Assembly: GCA_016870485.1 (NCBI GenBank)
Contig: VGBM01000014.1
Location: 1-41,543, forward strand
Direction: 5' to 3'
DNA from: Actinomycetota bacterium
GTDB lineage: Bacteria; Actinomycetota; Thermoleophilia; Gaiellales; F1-60-MAGs149
Length of the DNA stretch: 41,543 nt
Part shown: piece after piece, positions 8,124-15,612 of the stretch
How positions within the stretch are numbered: position 1 is the first letter of the stretch
How the letters are laid out: each line of letters begins with the position of its first letter
Translations under genes and position numbers: made by a program
Notes under the pieces: model-generated
What the model was told of the DNA's origin: nothing
The model's database searches: none
Seen by the model: only the letters and a program-made list of their open reading frames with translations

Positions 8124-9652
8124 GCGTGATCGAGCTCAGCCACCGCGAGCCGCCGGGCGCGGCCCGCGCCGCGATGATGCTGCAGCGCGCCCACTGGGCC
8201 GCGGAGCTCTTCGCCCGCTACGACATCGAGCGCGTGCGCCGCATCGTCGACGCCGTCGCCGCCGCGGGCGAGGCCCACGCCGAGCGCTACGCGGAGTGGG
8301 CCGTCGAGGAGACGGGCATGGGCGTCGTCGAGCACAAGGTGCTCAAGAACGTCGCCTGCTCGCGCGAGCTGTGGGACCGCTACCGCGACCACGACTACGT
8401 CTCGCCGCGCATCCTCGCCGACGACAAGGTGCTCGAGCTGCCGCGCCCCGCCGGCGTGATCTTCGCCCTGACCCCGACCACGAACCCGATCGCGACGGTC
8501 TACTTCAAGGTGCTGCTGGCCCTGATGACGCGCAACGCGATCGTGGTCAGCCCGCATCCGGGCGCGAAGGCGGTCTGCGCCGACGCCGTCCGCGTCCTGT
8601 CCGACGCGGCCGTGGCCGCCGGCGCCCCCGACGGCTGCATCCAGGTCGTCGAGGAGCCCTCGATCCCGCTGATCGAGGCCCTGATGACCGACCAGACCAC
8701 CGACGTGATCGTCGCCACCGGCGGCAACGCCGTCGTCCGCGCCGCCTACCGCTCGGGCAACCCCGCGATCGGCGTCGGCCCGGGCAACGTGCCCGCCTTC
8801 GTCGACGCCACCGCCGACATCGCCGCCGCGGCCCGCGCGATCGTCGACTCCAAGTCGTTCGACAACTCGATCCTCTGCACGAACGAGAGCGCGATCATCG
8901 TCGAGGAGGAGGTCGCCGAGCAGCTGATCCGCGAGCTCGGCCGGGCCGGCGCCCACGTCTGCACGCCCGAGGAGGTCGAGCGGGTGCGCGAGCACCTGTT
9001 CCCCGACCACCGGATGCGGCTCGACCTGATCGGCAAGTCCGCGACGGTGCTCGCGGAGGAGGCCGGCCTCACGGTGCCCGCCACCACGCGCGTCCTCGTG
9101 GCGCCGTTCTCCCTGGTCGTGCCCGAGGAGCCGCTCGCCCGCGAGAAGCTGCTGCCGGTCCTCGGCCTCGTACGGGTCCCCAACACGCGCGCCGGCATCT
9201 CGGCCGCGCAGGCGATGCTGCGCGCCACCGGCGCCGGCCACTCCGCCTCGATCCACTCGACGCGGGCCCAGACGATCATGGAGTACGGCGCCGCCGTGAA
9301 GGTGCTGCGCGTGACGGTCAACGTCGGCAACAGCCTCGGCTCCGCCGGCGTCCTCACGAACCTCGCCCCCACCATGACCATCGGCACGGGCTTCTACGGG
9401 CGCTCGTCGCTCGGCGAGAACCTCGAGCCGCGCCACCTCGTCAACTGGACGCGCGTCGCGTACAACGCCGACCGCTCCGTGCCCTTCGACGAGTTCGGCG
9501 GGATGCAGCCGTGGCGGCTCGAGACCGTGCCGACCGCCGCGTCCAGTGCCGCCCCCGCGGATCCCGCGCCCGCGACGCCCGCGACGGACGTCCTGCGCGA
9601 GGAGGTCCGCCGCCTGATCCTCGAGGAGCTCAAGGAGCTGACCCGCCAGTGA
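8120..9652 (+). CDS. CoA-acylating aldehyde dehydrogenase with C-terminal encapsulation peptide
   Basis: 510 residues. It resembles the PduP/EutE type of BMC signature enzyme: N-terminal cofactor region with TPTTNPIATV (118-127), GPGNVPAFVD (220-229), and the catalytic Cys in SILCTNES (C253). It should oxidise propionaldehyde to propionyl-CoA with NAD+ reduction inside the shell. After the catalytic domain comes an Ala/Pro-rich linker and then an amphipathic helix, roughly residues 490-510 (VLREEVRRLILEELKELTRQ), the classical layout of an encapsulation peptide that docks cargo to shell proteins. The start overlaps the aminotransferase stop and the end overlaps the BMC-T start (GTGA), so translation is coupled. 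Confidence 0.93.
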   Translation: MSVIELSHREPPGAARAAMMLQRAHWAAELFARYDIERVRRIVDAVAAAGEAHAERYAEWAVEETGMGVVEHKVLKNVACSRELWDRYRDHDYVSPRILADDKVLELPRPAGVIFALTPTTNPIATVYFKVLLALMTRNAIVVSPHPGAKAVCADAVRVLSDAAVAAGAPDGCIQVVEEPSIPLIEALMTDQTTDVIVATGGNAVVRAAYRSGNPAIGVGPGNVPAFVDATADIAAAARAIVDSKSFDNSILCTNESAIIVEEEVAEQLIRELGRAGAHVCTPEEVERVREHLFPDHRMRLDLIGKSATVLAEEAGLTVPATTRVLVAPFSLVVPEEPLAREKLLPVLGLVRVPNTRAGISAAQAMLRATGAGHSASIHSTRAQTIMEYGAAVKVLRVTVNVGNSLGSAGVLTNLAPTMTIGTGFYGRSSLGENLEPRHLVNWTRVAYNADRSVPFDEFGGMQPWRLETVPTAASSAAPADPAPATPATDVLREEVRRLILEELKELTRQ

Positions 9653-10266
9653 ACGACACCGCCGTCGAGCTCCGCTCCTGCATCTACCTCGACCAGCTGC
9701 AGCCGCAGACCATGTGCTACCTCGGCTCCTGGATCAAGGGCCGCCTGCCGCGCGCCGGCATGGCCGCGCAGATCATCGAGGTCGCCCCCGGCCTCGACAT
9801 CGAGGCCCTCACCGACACGGCGCTCAAGCACGACCGCGTCGAGGCGGGCATCCTCTTCGTGGAGCGCACCTTCGGCTACCTCGAGATGCACTCGCAGTCG
9901 CCGGCCGCCGTCAAGTCGGCGACGAGCGCCGTCCTCGACGCCCTCGACCTCTCGGAGCAGGACTCGGTCAAGCCGAAGATCCTCGCCCGCAAGGTGATCA
10001 GCCGCGTCGACGGCCAGCACGCCTTCCTGATCAACCGCAACAAGGTCGGCTCGATGCTCCTGCCCGGCGAGTCGCTGTTCGTGCTCGAGGTGCAGCCCGC
10101 CTCGTACGCGATCCTCGCCACCAACGAGGCCGAGAAGGCCGCCCGCGTCAAGGTCATCGACTACCGCATGATCGGCGCCACCGGTCGCGTCTACCTCTCC
10201 GGCGACGAGGCCGACGTGCGCGCCGCGGGCGACGCGGCGATCGCCGCCCTGGAGGCGATCCGGTGA
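9649..10266 (+). CDS. BMC-T shell protein 1 (tandem BMC domains)
   Basis: 205-residue microcompartment shell protein with two tandem BMC folds, of the permuted CsoS1D-like kind that forms pseudohexameric trimers and often stacks face to face with a gated central pore. Domain one contains IIEVAPGLDIEALTDTALK and ILFVERTFGYLEMH; domain two contains HAFLINRNKVGSMLLPGES and MIGATGRVYLSG. GTG 9649 overlaps the aldehyde dehydrogenase stop. A clear paralogue is encoded at 11412. Such trimers are usually taken as the gates for larger molecules (CoA, NAD(P)H or phosphorylated intermediates). Confidence 0.92.
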   Translation: MNDTAVELRSCIYLDQLQPQTMCYLGSWIKGRLPRAGMAAQIIEVAPGLDIEALTDTALKHDRVEAGILFVERTFGYLEMHSQSPAAVKSATSAVLDALDLSEQDSVKPKILARKVISRVDGQHAFLINRNKVGSMLLPGESLFVLEVQPASYAILATNEAEKAARVKVIDYRMIGATGRVYLSGDEADVRAAGDAAIAALEAIR

Positions 10267-10835
10267 GCGAGACCAACGGCACCGGCGAGATGCACGCCGC
10301 GCTGAAGACGGCGCTGCAGGAGCTCCTGCCCGACATGCTGCGCGACCACGCACACGGGCCGAGCCCGGTGCCGCAGGTGCCCGCGCCGCCCGTCGCGCAG
10401 ACCCTGCGCCCCAGCACCTGGAACCCCACCGACCAGGCGCCCGGCCCCACCGGCCGCGCCGCGGCCCCCGCCCCCGCGGCCGCCGCGGGCGACGCCCGGG
10501 TCGAGCACGTGCGGATCGGCAGCGACCGCGACCTCGACGCCTTCGTGCGCGCCCTCGCGCACCGGCTCGAGAGCCCCGCCGAGCGGGCCGCCGTGATGGC
10601 GGGCCGCCTGCGCTTCACGCTCGGCCACGCCGCCGCCGGCGCCGCCCCCGCGGCGTCTGCCGCCGCGGGCGACGCGCACCGGGTAGAGCGGGGTGCCGTC
10701 ACCGAGCGCATCGTCGAGCGGGCCGCCAAGGCCGGCGGCGTGATCGTCCTCGGCCCCAAGGCCGTGCTGACGCCGATGGGCAAGGACCGCGCCCGCGCGC
10801 TCGGCGTCCGAATCGAGAGGGAGGCCTCATGCTGA
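10263..10835 (+). CDS. BMC-associated linker protein with EutQ-N-like C-terminal segment, function unknown
   Basis: 190 residues, modular. Residues 9-30 form a predicted amphipathic helix (MHAALKTALQELLPDMLRD) followed by a Pro/Ala-rich linker, which looks like an N-terminal encapsulation peptide. A middle segment (about 80-125) contains VRIGSDRDLDAFVRALAHRL and GRLRFTLG. A second Ala-rich linker leads to the last 45 residues, VTERIVERAAKAGGVIVLGP...LTPMGKDRARALGV, which recall the small N-terminal segment of EutQ (as in ITANDIRAAH...ITPEAREVA). No catalytic motif is visible. Plausible roles are cargo scaffold or core-to-shell adaptor. It overlaps BMC-T1 by 4 nt (GTGA) and the BMC-P gene by 7 nt. 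Confidence 0.75.
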   Translation: MSETNGTGEMHAALKTALQELLPDMLRDHAHGPSPVPQVPAPPVAQTLRPSTWNPTDQAPGPTGRAAAPAPAAAAGDARVEHVRIGSDRDLDAFVRALAHRLESPAERAAVMAGRLRFTLGHAAAGAAPAASAAAGDAHRVERGAVTERIVERAAKAGGVIVLGPKAVLTPMGKDRARALGVRIEREASC

Positions 10836-11071
10836 AGGGAACCGTCAAGGGCTCCGTGTGGGCGACGAAGCGCGTCGATGACGTGCCGCACGGGGCGTTT
10901 CTGGAGGTCGAGCTGGAGGCGGGCGGATCGCTCGTCGCCTTCGACGTCCTGGGCTCCGGGGCGGGCGAGCGCGTGCTCGTCGCCACGGGATCCGTCGCCG
11001 CGTCGCGCTTCGCGCCGCAGCACCCGCCGATCGACGCGCTGATCGTCGGGATCATCGACAACGACCACTAG
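10829..11071 (+). CDS. BMC-P pentameric shell vertex protein (EutN/CcmL family)
   Basis: 80-residue single-domain EutN/CcmL/PduN protein, the pentamer that caps the vertices of a microcompartment. It starts with the typical LKGTVKGSVWATKR beta strand, has FDVLGSGAGERVLVATGS in the middle, and ends with DALIVGIIDND. Length is normal for the family (80-100). The start overlaps the previous gene by 7 nt and is preceded by GAGGGAGG. One pentamer gene in the operon is sufficient to close a shell. Confidence 0.93.
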   Translation: MLKGTVKGSVWATKRVDDVPHGAFLEVELEAGGSLVAFDVLGSGAGERVLVATGSVAASRFAPQHPPIDALIVGIIDNDH

Positions 11072-11125
11072 ACCCATCACCACCACCCACCCCAGCTGAA
11101 CGAGACCAAGAAGGAGGAACACGAG

Positions 11126-11401
11126 ATGTCGGAAGCACTGGGCATGATCGAGACCAAGGGGTACGTCGCGGCCCTCGCCGCGGCGGACGCCATGGTCAAG
11201 GCCGCCAACGTGACCATCGTCGGTCGCGAGGAGGTCGGCGACGGGCTCGTCGCCGTCGTCATCCAGGGCGACGTCGGTGCCGTCAAGGCGGCGACGGAGG
11301 CCGGCTCGGAGACCGCGTCGACGGTCGGCGAGCTCGTCTCCGCCCACGTCATCCCCCGCCCGCATGCCGAGCTCGGCAAGCACTTCACGGCGGGCAAGTA
11401 G
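11126..11401 (+). CDS. BMC-H hexameric shell protein with an acidic pore loop
   Basis: 91-residue canonical BMC domain (Pfam BMC type) that forms the hexameric tiles of the shell facets: [20 protein letters not shown], then [13 protein letters not shown]. The pore loop, K-(I/V)-G-S-G in PduA, here reads E36-V-G-D39-G, so a six-fold ring would carry acidic residues. A strong AAGAAGGAGG ribosome site and a 54-nt spacer precede ATG 11126, unlike the overlapped neighbours; this would fit a need for much more of this protein. It is the only BMC-H gene in the operon. Confidence 0.95.
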   Translation: MSEALGMIETKGYVAALAAADAMVKAANVTIVGREEVGDGLVAVVIQGDVGAVKAATEAGSETASTVGELVSAHVIPRPHAELGKHFTAGK

Positions 11402-11411
11402 GAAGCGCCTG

Positions 11412-12056
11412 ATGGCCGGGCCGGATATCGAGCTGCGCGTCTACCTCCCCATCCCCGAGCTGCGTCGGCAGTTCGCGGCCTACATGGGGACGCCGACGCG
11501 CGCCCGTGGCTACCCCCCGATGGAGGGCGAGCACGCCCTGATCGTGGAGGTCGCCCCCGGCCTGGCCATCGAGCGCGTCATCGACCTCGCCCTGAAGGCG
11601 GTGCCCGAGGTCGAGCCGGGCATCCTCTTCGTCGAGCGCCAGTTCGGCGTGCTTGAGCTGCACGCGGCCGACGCGGCCGCGGTGGAGCGAGCGGGCGAGG
11701 CGATCCTCGCCGGCATCGGCGCGGAGGCCTCGCACCAGCTCAAGCCGCGGATCCTCTACTCGGACGTGATCGAGGACATCACGGACCAGCACGCGGTGAT
11801 CGTGAACCGCAACCGCCAGGCCTCGATGGTCCTGCCCGGCGAGACGCTGCTGGTGTACGAGATGACGCCGGCCCTGTTCGCGGCGATGGCGGCCAACGAG
11901 GCCGAGCGCGTCGCCCCGGACGTGACGGTCGTCGACATCGCGATGATCGGCGCCACGGGCCGCATCTACATGAGCGGGCCCACCGAGAGCGTGGTGCGGG
12001 CGCGCGACGAGATCACGCGCGTGCTCGAGGCCGTCGTCGGGCGCGATCACGCGTAG
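11412..12056 (+). CDS. BMC-T shell protein 2 (tandem BMC domains)
   Basis: 214-residue paralogue of the BMC-T at 9649, with the same landmarks: LIVEVAPGLAIERVIDLALK, ILFVERQFGVLELH, HAVIVNRNRQASMVLPGE, MIGATGRIYMSG. The N-terminal stretch IELRVYLPIPELRRQ is typical of permuted BMC domains. Differences at the loop before the first domain and in NRNRQASM suggest a different pore. Two BMC-T genes beside a single BMC-H give a shell with a high proportion of trimers and perhaps two transport specificities. It begins 10 nt after the BMC-H stop. Confidence 0.92.
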   Translation: MAGPDIELRVYLPIPELRRQFAAYMGTPTRARGYPPMEGEHALIVEVAPGLAIERVIDLALKAVPEVEPGILFVERQFGVLELHAADAAAVERAGEAILAGIGAEASHQLKPRILYSDVIEDITDQHAVIVNRNRQASMVLPGETLLVYEMTPALFAAMAANEAERVAPDVTVVDIAMIGATGRIYMSGPTESVVRARDEITRVLEAVVGRDHA

Positions 12057-12085
12057 ACCTCTATGCTGCCGCCCCGGAGGATCTG

Positions 12086-13081
12086 ATGGGTGGCACTGCG
12101 GATCAGGACGCGATCGACCGGCTCGCCCGCGCGGCGCTCGGGCCGTACGGGCTCGGCGACGACGCCGAGCTGCGGCTCGTCAACGTCTCCGAGAACTACA
12201 CCTACCGCGTCGACGATCCGACGATCGGCGCCGCCTACGCCATGCGCCTGCACCGCCCGGGCTACCACTCGGCGGAGGCGATCGCCTCCGAGCTGATGTG
12301 GATCGACGCGCTGCGCGCGGACGGCGTCGTCGACAGCGTGGTCGCCGTGCCCGCGCGGGACGGGCGCCTCGTCACGCAGGTCGCCCTGCCCGACGTCGAG
12401 GAGCGCAACGTCGTCCTCTTCGAGTGGGCCGAGGGCGCGCCGCCCGACCCGGACGCGGCCGACCCCCTGCCCGGCTACCGCACCCTCGGCCGGATCGCGG
12501 CCCGGATCCACGCGCACGCCCGCGGCTGGCAGCGCCCCGCGACGTTCACCCGCTTCGCCTGGGACTTCGACCACACGCTCGGCGCGCACGGCCACTGGGG
12601 CCGCTGGCAGGACGGCGTCGGCGTCGAGGGCGACACCCTCGCCCTCTTCCAGCGCACCGTCGACGTCATCGAGCGCCGGCTCGCGGCCTACGGCACGGGG
12701 CCGGAGCGGTTCGGGCTGTGCCACTCCGACCAGCGCCTCGCGAACCTGCTCGAGGACGGCGACCTGATCCGCGTGATCGACTTCGACGACTGCGGGTTCG
12801 GCTGGTACATGTACGACTTCGCGACGACGGTCTCGTTCTTCGAGGAGCACCCCCGGGTGCCCGACTTCAGGGCCGCGTGGCTCGAGGGGTACCGCGAGGT
12901 CGCGCCCCTCGGCCAGGCCGACGAGGACGAGCTGGACACGTTCGTGATGCTGCGGCGCCTGCTCCTCGTGACGTGGATTGGGTCGCACTACGCCTTCGCC
13001 ACCGAGGCCCAGGAGCTCGGCGAGGGCTACACCATCGGCACCGTGCCCCTGGCCGAGGCCTACCTATCGCGCTACGCGTAA
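12086..13081 (+). CDS. APH-family kinase, probable 1-amino-2-propanol kinase (BMC)
   Basis: 331-residue phosphotransferase of the APH/choline-kinase fold. The catalytic loop is [10 protein letters not shown] with D215 as base and N220 as Mg ligand, and the metal-binding Asp is in [10 protein letters not shown] (D232). In RMM-type loci this gene supplies the kinase that makes the O-phosphate of 1-amino-2-propanol for the PLP phospho-lyase; specificity here is inferred from the operon. It lies between BMC-T2 and the dehydrogenase, with GGAGG ahead of ATG 12086 and 16 nt to the next gene. Aminoglycoside resistance or homoserine kinase activity is less likely in this setting. Confidence 0.85.
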   Translation: MGGTADQDAIDRLARAALGPYGLGDDAELRLVNVSENYTYRVDDPTIGAAYAMRLHRPGYHSAEAIASELMWIDALRADGVVDSVVAVPARDGRLVTQVALPDVEERNVVLFEWAEGAPPDPDAADPLPGYRTLGRIAARIHAHARGWQRPATFTRFAWDFDHTLGAHGHWGRWQDGVGVEGDTLALFQRTVDVIERRLAAYGTGPERFGLCHSDQRLANLLEDGDLIRVIDFDDCGFGWYMYDFATTVSFFEEHPRVPDFRAAWLEGYREVAPLGQADEDELDTFVMLRRLLLVTWIGSHYAFATEAQELGEGYTIGTVPLAEAYLSRYA

Positions 13082-13097
13082 GGAGCGAGGAGACCCC

Positions 13098-13877
13098 ATG
13101 AGCACCATGTTCCACTCCCTCGAGGGCCGCAGCGTCCTCGTCACCGGCGGCACCAAGGGCATCGGCCTCGGCATCGCCCGCGCCTTCGCGCGCGCGGGCT
13201 GCAAGGTCGTGATCACGGGCCGCGACGCCGCGACCGCGGAGGCGGCCCTGGCGGAGCTCGGCCCGAACGCGTCGTTCGTGCAGGGCGACGTCGGCAAGGC
13301 GGCCGACTGCCAGCGCGCCGTCGAGGAGACCGTGGCCCGCCACGGCGGCCTCGACGTGGTCTGCGCGAACGCCGGCGTCTACCCCGAGTGCCGCGTCGGG
13401 GACATGGACGAGGCCACGATCGACGAGATCTTCGCCACCAACGTGAAGGGCACGATGCTGACGGTGCGCCACGCGATCCCCGCCCTCGAGGCGTCCGGCC
13501 GCGGCCGCGTGATCCTGACGTCGTCGATCACGGGCCCCACCACGGGCTTCCCGGGCTGGTCGCACTACGGCGCCACGAAGGCCGCCCAGCTCGGCTACAT
13601 GCGCACCGCCGCGATCGAGCTCGCCCCGAAGGGCATCACGGTCAACGCGGTCCTGCCGGGCAACATCGTCACCGGCACGCTCGAGGACCTCGGCGAGGAC
13701 TACGTCAACCAGTCGATCGCGACGATCCCGATGGGCGCCCTCGGCGACCTCGACGACATCGGCTACGCGGCGCTCTTCTTCGCCACGGACGAGGCCAAGT
13801 ACATCACCGGCCAGCCGCTGGTCATCGACGGCGGGCAGACCCTGCCCGAGTCCCCGCTCGCGATGGAGCTGATCTGA
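13098..13877 (+). CDS. (S)-1-amino-2-propanol dehydrogenase / aminoacetone reductase (RMM type SDR)
   Basis: 259-residue classical short-chain dehydrogenase: [11 protein letters not shown] (91-93), S143, Y157, K161. Arg42 at the end of the second beta strand fits NADP(H). The structure of the Mycolicibacterium smegmatis RMM enzyme (Mallette and Kimber) assigned aminoacetone binding to Thr145, Glu251 from a neighbouring subunit, Phe95, Trp154 and Leu195. Counting from ATG 13098, this protein has T145, Y95, W154, L195 and E251 at the same numbers, only Phe95 being changed to Tyr. That identity of position supports both the substrate and the chosen start. It would oxidise the amino alcohol or reduce aminoacetone. 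A strong ribosome site (AAGGAGCGAGGAG) precedes it. Confidence 0.93.
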   Translation: MSTMFHSLEGRSVLVTGGTKGIGLGIARAFARAGCKVVITGRDAATAEAALAELGPNASFVQGDVGKAADCQRAVEETVARHGGLDVVCANAGVYPECRVGDMDEATIDEIFATNVKGTMLTVRHAIPALEASGRGRVILTSSITGPTTGFPGWSHYGATKAAQLGYMRTAAIELAPKGITVNAVLPGNIVTGTLEDLGEDYVNQSIATIPMGALGDLDDIGYAALFFATDEAKYITGQPLVIDGGQTLPESPLAMELI

Positions 13878-14671
13878 GCCCGGAGCCGCGTGCCGCGGCG
13901 CGGGCCGGCTCGCTCGGCCCCGCCGCCCTGGCGGTCCGCGACCGGGTCCTCGCCGACATCGCGTCGGGGGCGCTGGCCCCCGGCGAGCGGCTCGGCGGCG
14001 AGCGCGACCTGGCCGAGCGGCTCGGGGTCAGCCGCTCGACCCTGCGCCAGGCCCTCGACGCCCTCGAGACGGCGGGTGCCGTCCGCCGGGCACCCGGACG
14101 CACGGGCGGCACGTTCGTCGCGCCGCGCCGCGTCGAGCGCGACCTCACCAGCCTCGCCGGCCTACCCTCCTACCTGCGCCGGCAGGGCTTCTCGGCGGAC
14201 GCGCGGGTCCTCTCCACCGCCACGGTGGAGGCCGACGCCGAGACCGCCGCCGCGCTCGCGCTCGCCGAGGGCGATCTCGTGCTCGAGGTCGTGCGGGTGC
14301 GCCTCGCCGACGGCGAGCCGATCTCGCTGGAGCGGGCGCGCCTCCCCGCGCGGCGCTTCCCCGGCCTGCTCGACCACTCCCTCGGCGGCTCGCTCTACGA
14401 GCTCCTGCAGACGGCCTACGCCGTGCGCCCGGGCGAGGCGGAGGAGCGCATCCAGATCGTCGGCGCGGGCTCGCTCGAGGCCAAGGTGCTGGAGGTGCGC
14501 CGCTCGACGCCGCTCGTCGCGATCGTGCGCACCGCCTGGGACCGCGAGGGCGTGCCGTTCGAGCACTCCCACGACCTGTTCCGATCGGACCGGGTGCAGA
14601 TCGTGGTGCGCACCCCCGCCGGCGAAGCGGAGGCGAGCGGGGTGGCCTCGACGATCGAGGTCGTGGTCTGA
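13874..14671 (+). CDS. GntR family regulator with UTRA domain (HutC type), CTG start
   Basis: 265 residues. Winged-helix DNA-binding domain with [20 protein letters not shown] (about 35-55) and a UTRA ligand domain from about residue 95, where [10 protein letters not shown] and the closing [13 protein letters not shown] are typical. It probably represses the BMC operon and senses a pathway amine or amino-alcohol phosphate. No ATG, GTG or TTG is in frame ahead of the HTH; CTG 13874 has GGAG 5 nt upstream and overlaps the dehydrogenase stop (CTGA), the same 4-nt coupling as other genes in the operon. Candidate sites are the GGTCnG repeats at 6741-6790. Translation is also coupled to the following amidase (TGATG). 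Confidence 0.85.
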   Translation: MSPEPRAAARAGSLGPAALAVRDRVLADIASGALAPGERLGGERDLAERLGVSRSTLRQALDALETAGAVRRAPGRTGGTFVAPRRVERDLTSLAGLPSYLRRQGFSADARVLSTATVEADAETAAALALAEGDLVLEVVRVRLADGEPISLERARLPARRFPGLLDHSLGGSLYELLQTAYAVRPGEAEERIQIVGAGSLEAKVLEVRRSTPLVAIVRTAWDREGVPFEHSHDLFRSDRVQIVVRTPAGEAEASGVASTIEVVV

Positions 14672-15612
14672 TGGCCGAGCACCAAATCGGCCTCGACGCG
14701 CCGACGCACCGCCGTTGGGACGTGACCGTGCCGCCCGTGGTGCACGCCGCGCCCGGCGACGTCGTGGTCTGCGAGACCGTCGACTTCGCGGGCGGGCAGA
14801 TCACGCGCGACTCCGCCGCGGCCGACCTCCTCGCGCTCGACTTCGACCTGATCTACCCGCTGGCCGGGCCGATCCACGTGGCCGGCGCCGAGCCGGGCGA
14901 CGCCCTCGCCGTCGAGATCCTCGGCTTCGACCTGCCCGACTGGGGCTGGGCCTGCATCATCCCCGGCTTCGGCCTGCTGCCCCCCGGCGAGTTCACCGAG
15001 CCGGTGCTGCGCATCTTCGACCTCGCGGACGGCGACGCCACGGAGCTCTGCCCCGGCGTGCGCATCCCGATCGAGCCCTTCTGCGGCACCATGGGCGTCC
15101 CCGGCGCGGGGATGCGCGACGTGCCGATCCCGCCGCCCCACGCGGGCGGCGGCAACGTCGACCTGCGCCACCTGACCGCCGGCACCACGCTGTACCTGCC
15201 GGTCGGGGTGGAGGGCGGCCTCCTCTCGATCGGCGACGCCCACGCCGCACAGGGCGACGGGGAGGTCGCGATCTCGGGCATCGAGTGCGCGATGACGACG
15301 CGGATCCGCGTCGATGTCGTCAAGGGCCTCGCCATCCCGGCGCCGCAGCTGCGCCGGCCGGCGGGATCCCTGACGCCGCGCGTCGACCACGGCGGCTGGT
15401 ACGCCACGACCGGCGTCGAGCCCGACCTGATGGCGGCCGCGCAGGCGGCGGTGCGGGCGATGATCGACCACCTCGTGCGCGAGCAGGGCCTCACCCGCGA
15501 GGACGCCTACATCCTCTGCAGCCTCGCCGGCGACCTCAAGATCACCGAGGTCGTCGACGACCCGATGTGGATCGTGGGCTGCTTCCTGCCCGACGCCGTC
15601 TTCGGCGCCTAG
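14671..15612 (+). CDS. Acetamidase/formamidase family amidohydrolase
   Basis: 313-residue FmdA/AmdA family enzyme, which hydrolyses short amides to ammonia and the acid. Signature stretches are FCGTMGVPGAG, GNVDLRHL, LPVGVEGGLLSIGDAHAAQG and ILCSLAGDLKITEVV. Length is normal for the shorter clade. ATG 14671 overlaps the GntR stop by one base, so it is the last gene of the BMC operon. It may release ammonia and an amine or acid from an amide-protected substrate entering the pathway, but the true substrate is unknown. Its TAG shares CTAG with the stop of the convergent amine oxidase gene. Confidence 0.9.
   Translation: MAEHQIGLDAPTHRRWDVTVPPVVHAAPGDVVVCETVDFAGGQITRDSAAADLLALDFDLIYPLAGPIHVAGAEPGDALAVEILGFDLPDWGWACIIPGFGLLPPGEFTEPVLRIFDLADGDATELCPGVRIPIEPFCGTMGVPGAGMRDVPIPPPHAGGGNVDLRHLTAGTTLYLPVGVEGGLLSIGDAHAAQGDGEVAISGIECAMTTRIRVDVVKGLAIPAPQLRRPAGSLTPRVDHGGWYATTGVEPDLMAAAQAAVRAMIDHLVREQGLTREDAYILCSLAGDLKITEVVDDPMWIVGCFLPDAVFGA

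Noticed and set aside
9649..12056. The two BMC-T genes as a recent tandem duplication or repeat element
   Set aside because: The proteins are clearly diverged throughout and separated by three genes; they are old paralogues.
12062..12067. TATGCT before the kinase gene as an internal promoter
   Set aside because: No -35 at a suitable distance, and a good ribosome site plus operon context explain expression.
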